DNA of 64,000 bases from 3107 sp001483205 (GTDB lineage Bacteria; Pseudomonadota; Alphaproteobacteria; Rhodobacterales; Rhodobacteraceae), in NCBI GenBank assembly GCA_964291375.2, contig OZ219809.1:2356001-2420000 (forward strand), given 5' to 3'. A model generated the notes under the pieces. The model ran no database searches. It saw only the letters and a list, made by a program, of their open reading frames with translations, and was not told the origin of the DNA. This document shows, one piece after another, positions 1 through 8,204 of this stretch. The stretch's first letter is position 1. Each line of letters opens with the position of its first letter. The translations under genes were made by a program, and so were the position numbers.

Positions 1-760
1 CGATGGCCCCCGCAGACAGCACCACCTCGCCCGATGCGCGCAGCCGGGTGCCGTCGGTCAGCTCAACCCCGGTGGCACGGCCATTTTCGATGATCAGCCT
101 GCGCACCTCTGTGCCGGTCCTGACGGTCAGGTTGCGCCTGCCCCGGTTCGGCGCGATATAGGCCATCGCTGCCGAGGCGCGCCGCCCGTTCCTCTGGGTA
201 AGCTGATAATAGGCGACGCCATCCTGCCGTTCCCCGTTCACATCCGGGTTGCGCGGAATGCCGAGCACGGCGGCGGCCTCAAAATAGGCCTCGCAGATCG
301 GTAACGGCGCAATCGGCCGGCTGACGCCCAGAGGCCCGCCCTTGCCGTGATAGTGGTTTTCAAAGCTGTCATTGTCCTCGGCCTTCCTGAAATAGGGCAG
401 AATGTCTTCGTATCCCCATCCGTCGCACCCCATTTGCCGCCAGTCGTCATAATCCTGCGCATTGCCCCTTGTGTAGATTTGCGCGTTGATCGCCGAGCCG
501 CCGCCGATCACCCTGGCCTGGGTATAGCGAAAGACCTTGTTCCTCATGTGCCGCTGCGGGACGGTCTGCCACCCCCAGCTTCCGATGCCCTTGGTCATTT
601 TCGCGAAACCGGCAGGCAGGTGATAGAGCGGATGCCGGTCACTGCCGCCAGCCTCAAGCAGCAGAACATCCGCGCCGGGGTCTTCCGAAAGCCGGGATGC
701 CACGACCGACCCTGCCGAGCCGCCGCCGATGACGATGAAGTCGAACGTGGTGCGCTTCAC
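1..760 (-). CDS. GMC-family FAD oxidoreductase, C-terminus beyond window
   Basis: The minus-strand frame opens at a GTG at 760 and runs off the window start, so only the N-terminal half is present. It begins with a dinucleotide-binding fold, VIGGGSAGSVVASRL, and has the second GMC signature VIGGGSAINAQIYTRG. These mark a choline/alcohol-dehydrogenase-like flavoenzyme that oxidises an alcohol or sugar hydroxyl. The catalytic His region lies outside the window. The gene starts 10 bases after the stop of the SDR gene and is probably the last cistron seen of the ABC-transporter operon. The substrate is unknown; a polyol or sugar is inferred from context. Confidence 0.85.
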   Translation of the reverse strand, partial: MKRTTFDFIVIGGGSAGSVVASRLSEDPGADVLLLEAGGSDRHPLYHLPAGFAKMTKGIGSWGWQTVPQRHMRNKVFRYTQARVIGGGSAINAQIYTRGNAQDYDDWRQMGCDGWGYEDILPYFRKAEDNDSFENHYHGKGGPLGVSRPIAPLPICEAYFEAAAVLGIPRNPDVNGERQDGVAYYQLTQRNGRRASAAMAYIAPNRGRRNLTVRTGTEVRRLIIENGRATGVELTDGTRLRASGEVVLSAGAI

Positions 761-770
761 TGCCCTGCCC

Positions 771-1529
771 TCAAAGCCGGGGGATCGATAGCCCGCCATC
801 GACGGGGATCACCGCGCCGGTGGCAAAGGCCATCCGCCCTGTCGCAACCGCCGCCGCGACCATGCCGATGTCCGCCGGTTCCCCCCAACGCTGTGCGGGC
901 ACAAGGCCGTCCCTGATGCGCGCGGTGTATGTGTCCCGCACGCCCTCTGTCATCCGGGTTGCGATGATGCCCGGCCGAAGCTCAAAAACCCCGATGCCCG
1001 ACGGCGCGAGCCGGACGGCAAAGAGGTCGGCCATCATCGACGCGGCGGCCTTGGATATGCAGTATTCCGCCCGCTCGACCGAGACCATGGCGGCACTGAC
1101 CGAGGTTATGAACACAAACGAGCGGTAATGTTCAGAGCCTGTCGCCTCCATCCGCCGGGCCACCTCCTGCGCAAGGAAAAAGGCCCCGCGCAGGTTGATG
1201 TTCATCACGAAATCGAAATCATCGGGCCGGATGGCCAGCATGTCGCCGCGCACCCGCGCCGGAACCCCGGCATTGCTGACCAGAGTTGTCACCGGGCCAA
1301 GCGCTGCCTCTGCGGTGTCAACAAGGGCGGCGATATTGCCTGCCTCTCGCAGATCATGCCGGAAATAATGCGCGTTGTCCCCCAGCCGGGCAAGCGCGCT
1401 CTGCACCTCGGGGCTGTCCGGGGCTGCCTGGGATGCAAGAGCGACATGAAAGCCCTCGGCAACAAGGGCCTCGGCAATGCCCAGCCCGATCCCCTGCTGA
1501 CCCCCGGTGATAAGCGCCACCCGCGTCAT
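771..1529 (-). CDS. SDR-family oxidoreductase
   Basis: A 252-residue classical short-chain dehydrogenase. The cofactor-binding motif TGGQQGIG is at residues 8-15, NAG follows strand 4 (VSNAG), and the catalytic YxxxK is visible as YCISK with an upstream Ser (ITSVSAA). The family oxidises or reduces hydroxyls with NAD(P)(H). The start codon overlaps the stop of the upstream GMC gene by four bases (ATGA), which implies translational coupling within the sugar-uptake operon. A role in oxidising the imported sugar or polyol is inferred. It resembles 3-oxoacyl-ACP reductases, but the context makes fatty-acid synthesis unlikely. Confidence 0.9.
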   Translation of the reverse strand: MTRVALITGGQQGIGLGIAEALVAEGFHVALASQAAPDSPEVQSALARLGDNAHYFRHDLREAGNIAALVDTAEAALGPVTTLVSNAGVPARVRGDMLAIRPDDFDFVMNINLRGAFFLAQEVARRMEATGSEHYRSFVFITSVSAAMVSVERAEYCISKAAASMMADLFAVRLAPSGIGVFELRPGIIATRMTEGVRDTYTARIRDGLVPAQRWGEPADIGMVAAAVATGRMAFATGAVIPVDGGLSIPRL

Positions 1530-3028
1530 TCCGGCACCCCCGCTTGCAGGATGCGGTTGCCCGTGCGGAGGGACAACGCGGCGATGGTCAGGGCCGGATT
1601 GACGGCGGCGGATGTGGGCAGAACCGATGCGTCGGTGATGAACAGGTTCGGGTGGTCATGGGACCGGCAGAAGGTATCGACAACGCTTGTTCGTGCATCA
1701 TGGCCCATACGTGCCGTCCCGCATTGATGCGACGGGGTGCGCCGGTCGAACCGCTTTGACAGCACAATCGGGAATCCGGCCCGGCGCAAGACCTGTCTCA
1801 GCCGCGCGACAAGTGCCAGGTGGGTCTTTTGGTTCGAGCGCTTCCAGTCAAGCACGATCTGCCCGTCCTTTATCGTGACGCGGCTTTCGGGGGTCGGCAG
1901 GTCTTCGGACATGGCGTAGAAATCAACCGAGCGGTGCGCGACCCACCGGGCGACCGGGGCGGGAAACGGCGCATTGGCCGACAGGATCGGCCCGGAAATC
2001 TTGCCCAAAAGCTGCACGTTTCCCAGGGGCGCGCCGCCGGGTCCGCCGCCAAGGTAGAAGTCATTGAACATCAGGGTTTTCTGATAAACCGAGGGGTTAC
2101 GGCGCAGCGGGTGAAGTGCCAGCACCGCCGAAGTGTTGTGGCACATGAAGTTGCGCCCGACCTGACCGGACGCATTGGCCAGCCCCGCCGGGTGGTCGGC
2201 ATTGGCAGAGCGCAACAGCAGCGCCGCGGTCTGCACCGCCCCGGCAGCCAGCACGACAACGGGCGCGGAAAAGGTCCGGTTGCGGGGGCCGGTCCGGGTT
2301 TCGACCTTTGAAATGCGCCCGGTTTCGTCCGCATGAAGCCGTATCACCGGGGTGCCGGTTTTCAGCCGCACATTCGGGTAAGAAAGCGCTTTGGCAATCC
2401 CGACGGTCTCGGCGTCCATCTTGCCGCCGCATGTGCCGGGGAAGGCATCCCAGGGGGTTTGCCCGCCCGCTAGCCAGCGGCCCGGATCGACACCCAGCGG
2501 CAGCGCGGCGGGATGAAGGCCGACACCCGCCAGGCGACGGCGAAGATCGGCGATGACCGGCTCATCGGGCACGGGCGGGAAAGGGTATGGGCCGGAATGC
2601 CGGGGTTCGGTCGGATCTTCGCCCGGCGGCCCCCCGCGCACCTGATAAAGCGCCTCGGCCTGCGTATACCATGGCTCCAGGTCGTCATAGCCTATCGGCC
2701 AGCCGGGGGTCGTTCCGCCCATATGCTGTATGGGGGTGAAATCCTCTGCCCGATAGCGCAGCATGACGCCGCCGAAGAATTTGGAATTGCCGCCGACACA
2801 ATAGTAATTGCCGGGGTTGAACAGTGCCCCGTCACCATCCGCCCAACATTCGTCGGGCCGAAAGACCCCATCGCGAAAGATCGCGGTTTCATCCCGGTCG
2901 CGGGGCGAAGGGGTCAGGCGTTCCCCGCGCTCAAAGATCAGGATGTTGCGCCCGGACGGGGCGAGAGAGGCCGCCATGGTCGCCCCGCCCATGCCGGAGC
3001 CGACGATTATGACATCCGGGCGGCTCAC
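1526..3028 (-). CDS. GMC-family FAD oxidoreductase (500 aa)
   Basis: A complete flavoprotein of about 500 residues. The N-terminal FAD motif is VIIVGSGMGGATMAASL, and the C-terminal region has the HxCGTxRMG motif (SHQCGTARMG) followed by the family end ALTIAALSLRTGNRI. The start is GTG at 3028, whose GTGA overlaps the stop of the ABC ATPase gene. The enzyme is a cytoplasmic or peripheral alcohol/sugar dehydrogenase of the glucose-methanol-choline family. A second GMC gene follows after the SDR gene, so the operon carries two flavin oxidases and one nicotinamide enzyme for the imported compound. The substrate cannot be read from the sequence. Confidence 0.88.
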   Translation of the reverse strand: MSRPDVIIVGSGMGGATMAASLAPSGRNILIFERGERLTPSPRDRDETAIFRDGVFRPDECWADGDGALFNPGNYYCVGGNSKFFGGVMLRYRAEDFTPIQHMGGTTPGWPIGYDDLEPWYTQAEALYQVRGGPPGEDPTEPRHSGPYPFPPVPDEPVIADLRRRLAGVGLHPAALPLGVDPGRWLAGGQTPWDAFPGTCGGKMDAETVGIAKALSYPNVRLKTGTPVIRLHADETGRISKVETRTGPRNRTFSAPVVVLAAGAVQTAALLLRSANADHPAGLANASGQVGRNFMCHNTSAVLALHPLRRNPSVYQKTLMFNDFYLGGGPGGAPLGNVQLLGKISGPILSANAPFPAPVARWVAHRSVDFYAMSEDLPTPESRVTIKDGQIVLDWKRSNQKTHLALVARLRQVLRRAGFPIVLSKRFDRRTPSHQCGTARMGHDARTSVVDTFCRSHDHPNLFITDASVLPTSAAVNPALTIAALSLRTGNRILQAGVPE

Positions 3029-4137
3029 GGCCCGATGCGGTCTTCCGTTCCGGGGTCAAAGGCAATCGCCTTGTCCATGTTGACGGCAAATTCAAACCTG
3101 TCACCGGGGGAAACCGACACATCCGCCCGCATCCGGGCAATGGTGTCTCTGCCGCCCAGGGTCATGGTGACAAAGGTGTCCGACCCCGCCGGTTCCGTCA
3201 AACCGATGTGATTGCCAAGGGCGACGATGTTGTCCGATTTGCGGTCCGCGCCATCGGGATCGGTGATCGCCTCGGGACGAATGCCAAGCAGAATGTCCCT
3301 GCCGTCCCATGCGGCAAGGTTGGCCTGCGAAAACGGCAGCATAGCATGGCTGCCGTCGCGGGTGGTCACACGGGCGTGGGGTCTGTCGTCCTGCATCACC
3401 ACCTGCGCGGGAATGATGTTCATGGCCGGAGACCCCATGAAGGTGGCAACAAAAAGATTGGCCGGGGTGTCATAGATTTCCTTCGGTGCGCCCAGTTGCT
3501 GCACATGGCCCTGATACATCACCGCAATCCGGGTCGAGAGCGTCATTGCCTCGATCTGATCATGGGTCACATAGACGATGGTCGTCTTCAGCTTTTCGTG
3601 CAGCTTTTTGATCTCGGTCCGCATGTTGACCCTGAGCTTGGCATCAAGGTTCGACAGCGGCTCATCAAACAGGAACACGTCCGGGTTGCGCACCAGCGCG
3701 CGCCCCATGGCCACCCGCTGGCGCTGTCCGCCCGAAAGCTGCCCCGGTTTCCGGTCAAGCAGTTGCCCGATCTGAAGCAGCTCGGCGACCTCTTTCATCG
3801 CCTTTTCCCGCTCCGGCCTTGGCACGCCGTGCATTTCCAGGCCAAAGGTGATGTTCTGCCCGACGGTCATGTTGGGATAGAGCGCATAGCTCTGGAACAC
3901 CATCGCGATGTTGCGGTTTGACGGATGCACACCGTTCACCACGCGACCGCTGATTGCTATATCACCCGAAGAGATGTCCTCCAGCCCTGCGATCATGTTC
4001 AGAAGCGTGGATTTGCCACAGCCCGAGGGACCGACAAGCACCAGAAACTCCCCTTCTTCCACCGATATGTCCACGCGGTGGAGCACCTCGACCCGACCGT
4101 AGGATTTGGTGACGTTTCGGATGTCGAGAAAACCCAT
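3025..4137 (-). CDS. carbohydrate ABC transporter ATP-binding protein (UgpC/MalK type)
   Basis: A 370-residue ATPase of the MalK/UgpC/MsmK class. Walker A is GPSGCGKST, the signature is LSGGQRQR, Walker B is VFLFDEPLSNLD and the switch His lies in VYVTHDQ. The roughly 130-residue C-terminal extension is the TOBE/MOP regulatory domain typical of sugar importers. It energises the two permeases encoded just upstream in the operon. The ATG at 4137 lies four bases after the permease stop, and the stop overlaps the GTG of the GMC gene. Confidence 0.95.
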   Translation of the reverse strand: MGFLDIRNVTKSYGRVEVLHRVDISVEEGEFLVLVGPSGCGKSTLLNMIAGLEDISSGDIAISGRVVNGVHPSNRNIAMVFQSYALYPNMTVGQNITFGLEMHGVPRPEREKAMKEVAELLQIGQLLDRKPGQLSGGQRQRVAMGRALVRNPDVFLFDEPLSNLDAKLRVNMRTEIKKLHEKLKTTIVYVTHDQIEAMTLSTRIAVMYQGHVQQLGAPKEIYDTPANLFVATFMGSPAMNIIPAQVVMQDDRPHARVTTRDGSHAMLPFSQANLAAWDGRDILLGIRPEAITDPDGADRKSDNIVALGNHIGLTEPAGSDTFVTMTLGGRDTIARMRADVSVSPGDRFEFAVNMDKAIAFDPGTEDRIGP

Positions 4138-4141
4138 GGTG

Positions 4142-5023
4142 CTATCCTTTCACGGAACCCGCCATCAGGCCGCGCACGAAATAGCGACCGGCGACGATAT
4201 AGACGAGCAGAGTTGGCAGGGCGGCCAGGATCGCGCCTGCAAAGTGGACATTGTATTCCTTCACCCCGGTGGAGGACTGAACAAGGTTGTTGAGCGCAAC
4301 CGTCATCGGCGCGCCGGAGCCCGAGGCAAAGGACGCCCCGAACAGGAAATCGTTCCAGATGTTGGTGAACTGCCAGATGACGCAGACGACGATGATCGGT
4401 CCCGAGGACGGCAGCATGATGCGGCGGAAAATCTGAAAGAACCCGGCCCCGTCAATCTGGGCCGCCCGCACCAGCTCGGTCGGGAAGGCGGCATAGTAGT
4501 TGCGGAAATAGAGCGTCGAAAAGCCAATGCCATAGACGACATGGACCAGAATCAGCCCATAGGTTGACCCCGCCAGCCCGAGGATGCCCAGAATGCGCGC
4601 CATCGGAATAAGCACGATCTGAAACGGGATGAAGCAGGAAAACAGCATCAGGCCGAACAGGATCGTGTCGAACCTGAAACGCCATTTGGTCAGCACATAG
4701 CCGTTGAGCGCGCCAAGGATGGTCGAAATAAAGACGGCGGGCACGACCATCCTGATTGAGTTCCAGAAATAGGGCCTGAGACCGGTCGGCTCGACACCCA
4801 CCTGTGCGCTGGACCAGGCCGCCTTCCACGGTTCCAGCGTGAAGACCTCCGGCAGGGACATCATGTTGCCGCCGGTGATCTCGCCAAGCGGTTTCACCGA
4901 GTTGGTCAGCATGATGAAGAACGGCAACAGATAGAACAGTGCCGACAGCAGCAGGAAAAGGTAGATGAACATGCGGGTGACGTGCCCGGTGCGGACGGAT
5001 TGTGTCTGAGCGGCGGACATCAT
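4142..5023 (-). CDS. sugar ABC transporter permease, MalG type
   Basis: A 293-residue inner-membrane permease. An N-terminal helix (residues about 18-38) is followed by a periplasmic stretch and further helices. The cytoplasmic EAA loop is recognisable as RAAQIDGAGFFQIFRRIMLP. The C-terminus YFVRGLMAGSVKG is characteristic of MalG-type subunits. It pairs with the MalF-type permease encoded immediately upstream. The first codons are ATG-ATG and overlap the preceding stop (ATGA), so the exact start is 5023 or 5020. Confidence 0.94.
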   Translation of the reverse strand: MMSAAQTQSVRTGHVTRMFIYLFLLLSALFYLLPFFIMLTNSVKPLGEITGGNMMSLPEVFTLEPWKAAWSSAQVGVEPTGLRPYFWNSIRMVVPAVFISTILGALNGYVLTKWRFRFDTILFGLMLFSCFIPFQIVLIPMARILGILGLAGSTYGLILVHVVYGIGFSTLYFRNYYAAFPTELVRAAQIDGAGFFQIFRRIMLPSSGPIIVVCVIWQFTNIWNDFLFGASFASGSGAPMTVALNNLVQSSTGVKEYNVHFAGAILAALPTLLVYIVAGRYFVRGLMAGSVKG

Positions 5024-5913
5024 TTGCGCTCCCTCAGCTCGGCATAGAGATAGGGCACCATGATGGCGGCAATGGTCATCAGCATGATGACAGCCGATGA
5101 TGCGCCGATCCCCATCTGGTTTCGGGTAAAGGTGTAGGAATACATGAATGTCGCCGGAAGCTCGGTCGCCCGGCCCGGCCCGCCGCCGGTCAGTGCGATG
5201 ACAAGATCATAGCTCTTGATCGCAAGATGGGCGAGGATGACAAAGGCGGACAGGAACGCAGGCCGCAAGAGCGGAATGACGATGCGGCGATAGAGGTTGA
5301 AATTGGATGCGCCGTCGATCTGGGCGGCCTTCATAATCTCGCTGTCAATCCCGCGCAGGCCCGCAAGGAACATTGCCATCACGAACCCGCTGGTTTGCCA
5401 GACGGCGGCGATGACAAGGGTATAGATCGCGAAATCCCGGTCCTTGATCCAGCCGAATCTGAAACTCTCCCATCCCCACAGGTGCATGGTGTGCTCAATC
5501 CCGATGCCCGGATCAAGAAACCACTTCCACGCGGTGCCGGTGACGATAAAGCTGAGCGCCATCGGGTAGAGATAGATCGGCCTGAGCGCGCCCTCTCCGC
5601 GGATTTTCTGATCAAGAAAGATGGCCAGTGCCAGACCCAGGGCCGTGCAGATGGTGATATAGAGAAAGGCATAGATGCCAAGGTTGGTCAGGGATGTGGT
5701 CCAGTGGCTGAGACGCCAGAGCTTGGAATAGTTTTCCAGCCCGACCCATCCGTAACTGGGCAGAATGCGGCTGTCGGTGAAGGACAGATAGATCGTGAAC
5801 AGGATAAAGCCGTAGACAAAGACAAGGACCATTGCCAGCGACGGGCTGAGGACGACCTTTGGCAGCCAGTGCTGAAGCCTTGTTCTGAAGTCGGTTTCCC
5901 CCTGTCGGGTCAT
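5020..5913 (-). CDS. sugar ABC transporter permease, MalF type
   Basis: A 297-residue membrane protein with about six helices, starting with a hydrophobic segment at residues 21-45. The EAA loop is KAAQIDGASNFNLYRRIVIP, the contact site for the ATPase. A GAGAGG Shine-Dalgarno precedes the ATG at 5913. It lies between the binding-protein gene (89-base gap) and the MalG-type permease gene (ATGA overlap), the standard order binding protein-MalF-MalG-ATPase for CUT1 importers. The ligand is unknown. Confidence 0.94.
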   Translation of the reverse strand: MTRQGETDFRTRLQHWLPKVVLSPSLAMVLVFVYGFILFTIYLSFTDSRILPSYGWVGLENYSKLWRLSHWTTSLTNLGIYAFLYITICTALGLALAIFLDQKIRGEGALRPIYLYPMALSFIVTGTAWKWFLDPGIGIEHTMHLWGWESFRFGWIKDRDFAIYTLVIAAVWQTSGFVMAMFLAGLRGIDSEIMKAAQIDGASNFNLYRRIVIPLLRPAFLSAFVILAHLAIKSYDLVIALTGGGPGRATELPATFMYSYTFTRNQMGIGASSAVIMLMTIAAIMVPYLYAELRERK

Positions 5914-6002
5914 TGCGGACCTCTCTGCCCTTTGGTTCGGGTGCGCCCGGGGACAGATTTCGCCGTCCCCGGGCCATGTTCAGGGCTGTATATCGCCGGG
6001 CG

Positions 6003-7253
6003 TTACTGTGCCAGCTCGACCGCCGTCACCAGCTCTTCAGCCGCGGTTGCGGCGTCATACTCGCCGTTGAAATGGGCGGTGACGACATCATAGATCGCGT
6101 TCTTGATCGCCGCCGGGTTGGCGTGACCGTGCGCCATTGAGCCAACCAGCGTGCCGCTGTCAGAGGCCGCTGCCAGATCAGCCATGCCCTGCTTGCCGCA
6201 GGCGTCGAAAGCATCATTCGGCACATCGGTGCGGGCGGGAACTGACCCCTTGACCACATTGAAGGCCGACTGGAACGCGGGCGACATGATTGAGCGGGCC
6301 ATTTCGCCCTGAGCCGCCTGCGCATCGGCGCTTGAGACCGCAAACATCGCGAACTGGTCAGAGTTGAAGCTGACCGCCCCCGCCGAACCCGGCACCCGGA
6401 AGCAGAGGAAATCCTCGCCCGGCGTCTTGCCGGCATTCAGAAATTCGCCCTTGGCCCAGTCACCCATGATCTGGAACGCGGCTTCGCCATTGATGACCAT
6501 GGCTGAGGCCAGGTTCCAGTCGCGCCCCGAGAAATTGTCATCGACAAAGCTGCGCAGGGTCTCCATGCGGTTGAATGCCTCGACCATCTGTTCCGAGCCA
6601 AGCGCTTCGGGGTCAAGGTCAATGAACGCCTTGCGATAGAGGTCCACGCCGCCGACCGACAGCACGACGCCATCAAACATAGTGGCGTCCTGCCACGCCT
6701 GACCCCCATGGGCCAGAGCGGTCTTGCCGCTATCCTTCACCGCCTGCATCGCGGCGACAAATTCATCCCAGCCCTGCGGCTGAGCGATGCCGAGATCATC
6801 CAGAACCGCCTTGTTCGCCCAGACCCAGTTGGTCGAATGCACGTTCACAGGGGCCGAGATCCAATGGCCGTCATGCTTGGCAAACGCCTGAAGCGCGGCG
6901 GGAACGACCGCATCCCAGCCCTCTTCGGCGGCAACCGCATCCAGGTTGGCCAGGGCACCCTCGGCGGCCCAGTCCAGAATGTCAAAGCCAAGCATCTGCA
7001 CGGCTGTCGGCGCGTCGCCTGCGGTCACGCGGGCGCGCAGAACGGTCATCGCGCTTTCCCCGCCGCCGCCTGCAACCGGCATATCGTTCCAGCCGATGCC
7101 CTGACCGGCCAGGTCATCCTTCAGCACATTGAGCGCGGCGGCCTCACCACCCGATGTCCACCAGTGCAGCACCTCGACATCGGCGGCCTGCGCCATGCCT
7201 GCCGTGGTCATCAGCGCCACGGCCATCACGGATTTTCTTGCAGAATAACGCAT
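6003..7253 (-). CDS. sugar ABC transporter periplasmic binding protein
   Basis: A 416-residue family-1 extracellular solute-binding protein. The start at 7253 is chosen because AGGGAGGA lies just upstream and the protein then begins with a Sec signal peptide (MRYSARKSVMAVALM..., cleavage near AQA-ADVEVLHWW). The mature start VEVLHWWTSGGEA is typical of CUT1 sugar-binding proteins, as are internal motifs such as GDWAKGEF. It is the first gene of the operon continuing to the permeases, ATPase, GMC and SDR genes. The glucose/mannose-type binding proteins are the closest in general look, but the ligand is not deduced. Confidence 0.93.
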   Translation of the reverse strand: MRYSARKSVMAVALMTTAGMAQAADVEVLHWWTSGGEAAALNVLKDDLAGQGIGWNDMPVAGGGGESAMTVLRARVTAGDAPTAVQMLGFDILDWAAEGALANLDAVAAEEGWDAVVPAALQAFAKHDGHWISAPVNVHSTNWVWANKAVLDDLGIAQPQGWDEFVAAMQAVKDSGKTALAHGGQAWQDATMFDGVVLSVGGVDLYRKAFIDLDPEALGSEQMVEAFNRMETLRSFVDDNFSGRDWNLASAMVINGEAAFQIMGDWAKGEFLNAGKTPGEDFLCFRVPGSAGAVSFNSDQFAMFAVSSADAQAAQGEMARSIMSPAFQSAFNVVKGSVPARTDVPNDAFDACGKQGMADLAAASDSGTLVGSMAHGHANPAAIKNAIYDVVTAHFNGEYDAATAAEELVTAVELAQ

Positions 7254-7346
7254 GGGGTTCCTCCCTGTAGTTTGCGTCCAGGTCAATTTCTCTGATTCTC
7301 TCAGAGGGTTTTCGCCCGAGGTTGACGGCGTGCGCGCGGTGCGCAT

Positions 7347-7360
7347 CGCAATCGTTTTCA
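7347..7360. promoter_or_regulatory. candidate LacI-family operator upstream of the ABC operon
   Basis: Reading the minus strand, the site is TGAAAACGATTGCG. It matches the general LacI/GalR pattern TGnAAnCGnTTnCA at nine of ten defined positions, with the central CG at 7353-7354. It lies 94 bases upstream of the binding-protein start, where a repressor site would be expected. The core differs from the operators at 10.8 and 18.1 kb, so a different regulator is likely. Binding is inferred from the pattern only. Confidence 0.4.
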
Positions 7361-7436
7361 CCACGGGGGAATTGGTCAGGGCCGTAACGGCCGGTTTCAT
7401 GGCTCTTTCGGACTGTTTCATACAACCTCCGGCATG

Positions 7437-8204
7437 TCAAAGACCCGAAAACTCGGGCGGGCGCTTTTCGAGGAAAGCGCCGACGCCTTCGTTCCGGTCA
7501 TCAGAGGCAGAGATCGCGGCGGCCCCGAGCGCCTCAATCATTGCCGCCCGGTCTTCTGCGGCACCCGCGCCGATCATGTATTTGCCGGTTTCCGTGGCGC
7601 GCGGCGACAGCCCGGTTGCGGCATTCGCAATATCGAGCGCCGCACGATACGGGTCTTCGGCCACCTCTGCCACAAACCCCAGGGCATGAGCGCGCTCTGC
7701 CGGGATGCGCCTGCCAAACAGTGCCATCTCCCGGACGACGGGTTCGGGCAGAAGCCGCGCCAGACGCTGCGTCCCGGACCAGCCCGGCACGATGCCGACC
7801 CGCGCCTCCGGTAGGGCGATGGTTGCTGTCGGGGCCATGACGCGGATGTCACAGGCCGCCGCAAGCTCCAGCCCGCCGCCAAGGGCATGTCCGTTCAGCA
7901 CCGCAATGACGGGCCGTGACAGCCGCGCAAGGCGGTCAAAGACCCGGTGCCCCTCGCGCACCCAGTGGCGGGCGAACCGGGCGGCGCTCAGCTCTGCCCA
8001 TTCGGTTATGTCCGCGCCCGCACAGAACGCCTTTCCGGCCTCTGCGGTCAGAAGAACAACACGAATATCCGGGTTCTGCTCGATCCCGGCACAATGATCG
8101 GCGATCATCTGCAACATGCCGGTCGTCAGCGCGTTGAGCTTGCCCGGATTGTCCAGCCGCATCTCGGCAACAGCGCCGTTGATCTCAAGATGAACGCGGC
8201 TCAC
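7437..8204 (-). CDS. enoyl-CoA hydratase/isomerase family protein
   Basis: A 255-residue crotonase-fold enzyme. Both glutamates used by classical hydratases are in place: GGGLELAAACDI (Glu144 equivalent) and LPEARVGIVPGWSGTQRL (Glu164 equivalent). The oxyanion-hole segment AFCAGADITEW is also normal. The reaction is probably hydration of a 2-enoyl-CoA. The start is GTG at 8204, overlapping the CoA-transferase stop (GTGA), so the two are co-translated. It is the last cistron of a three-gene operon beginning with the MocA-like dehydrogenase. The exact acyl-CoA is unknown. Confidence 0.9.
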   Translation of the reverse strand: MSRVHLEINGAVAEMRLDNPGKLNALTTGMLQMIADHCAGIEQNPDIRVVLLTAEAGKAFCAGADITEWAELSAARFARHWVREGHRVFDRLARLSRPVIAVLNGHALGGGLELAAACDIRVMAPTATIALPEARVGIVPGWSGTQRLARLLPEPVVREMALFGRRIPAERAHALGFVAEVAEDPYRAALDIANAATGLSPRATETGKYMIGAGAAEDRAAMIEALGAAAISASDDRNEGVGAFLEKRPPEFSGL

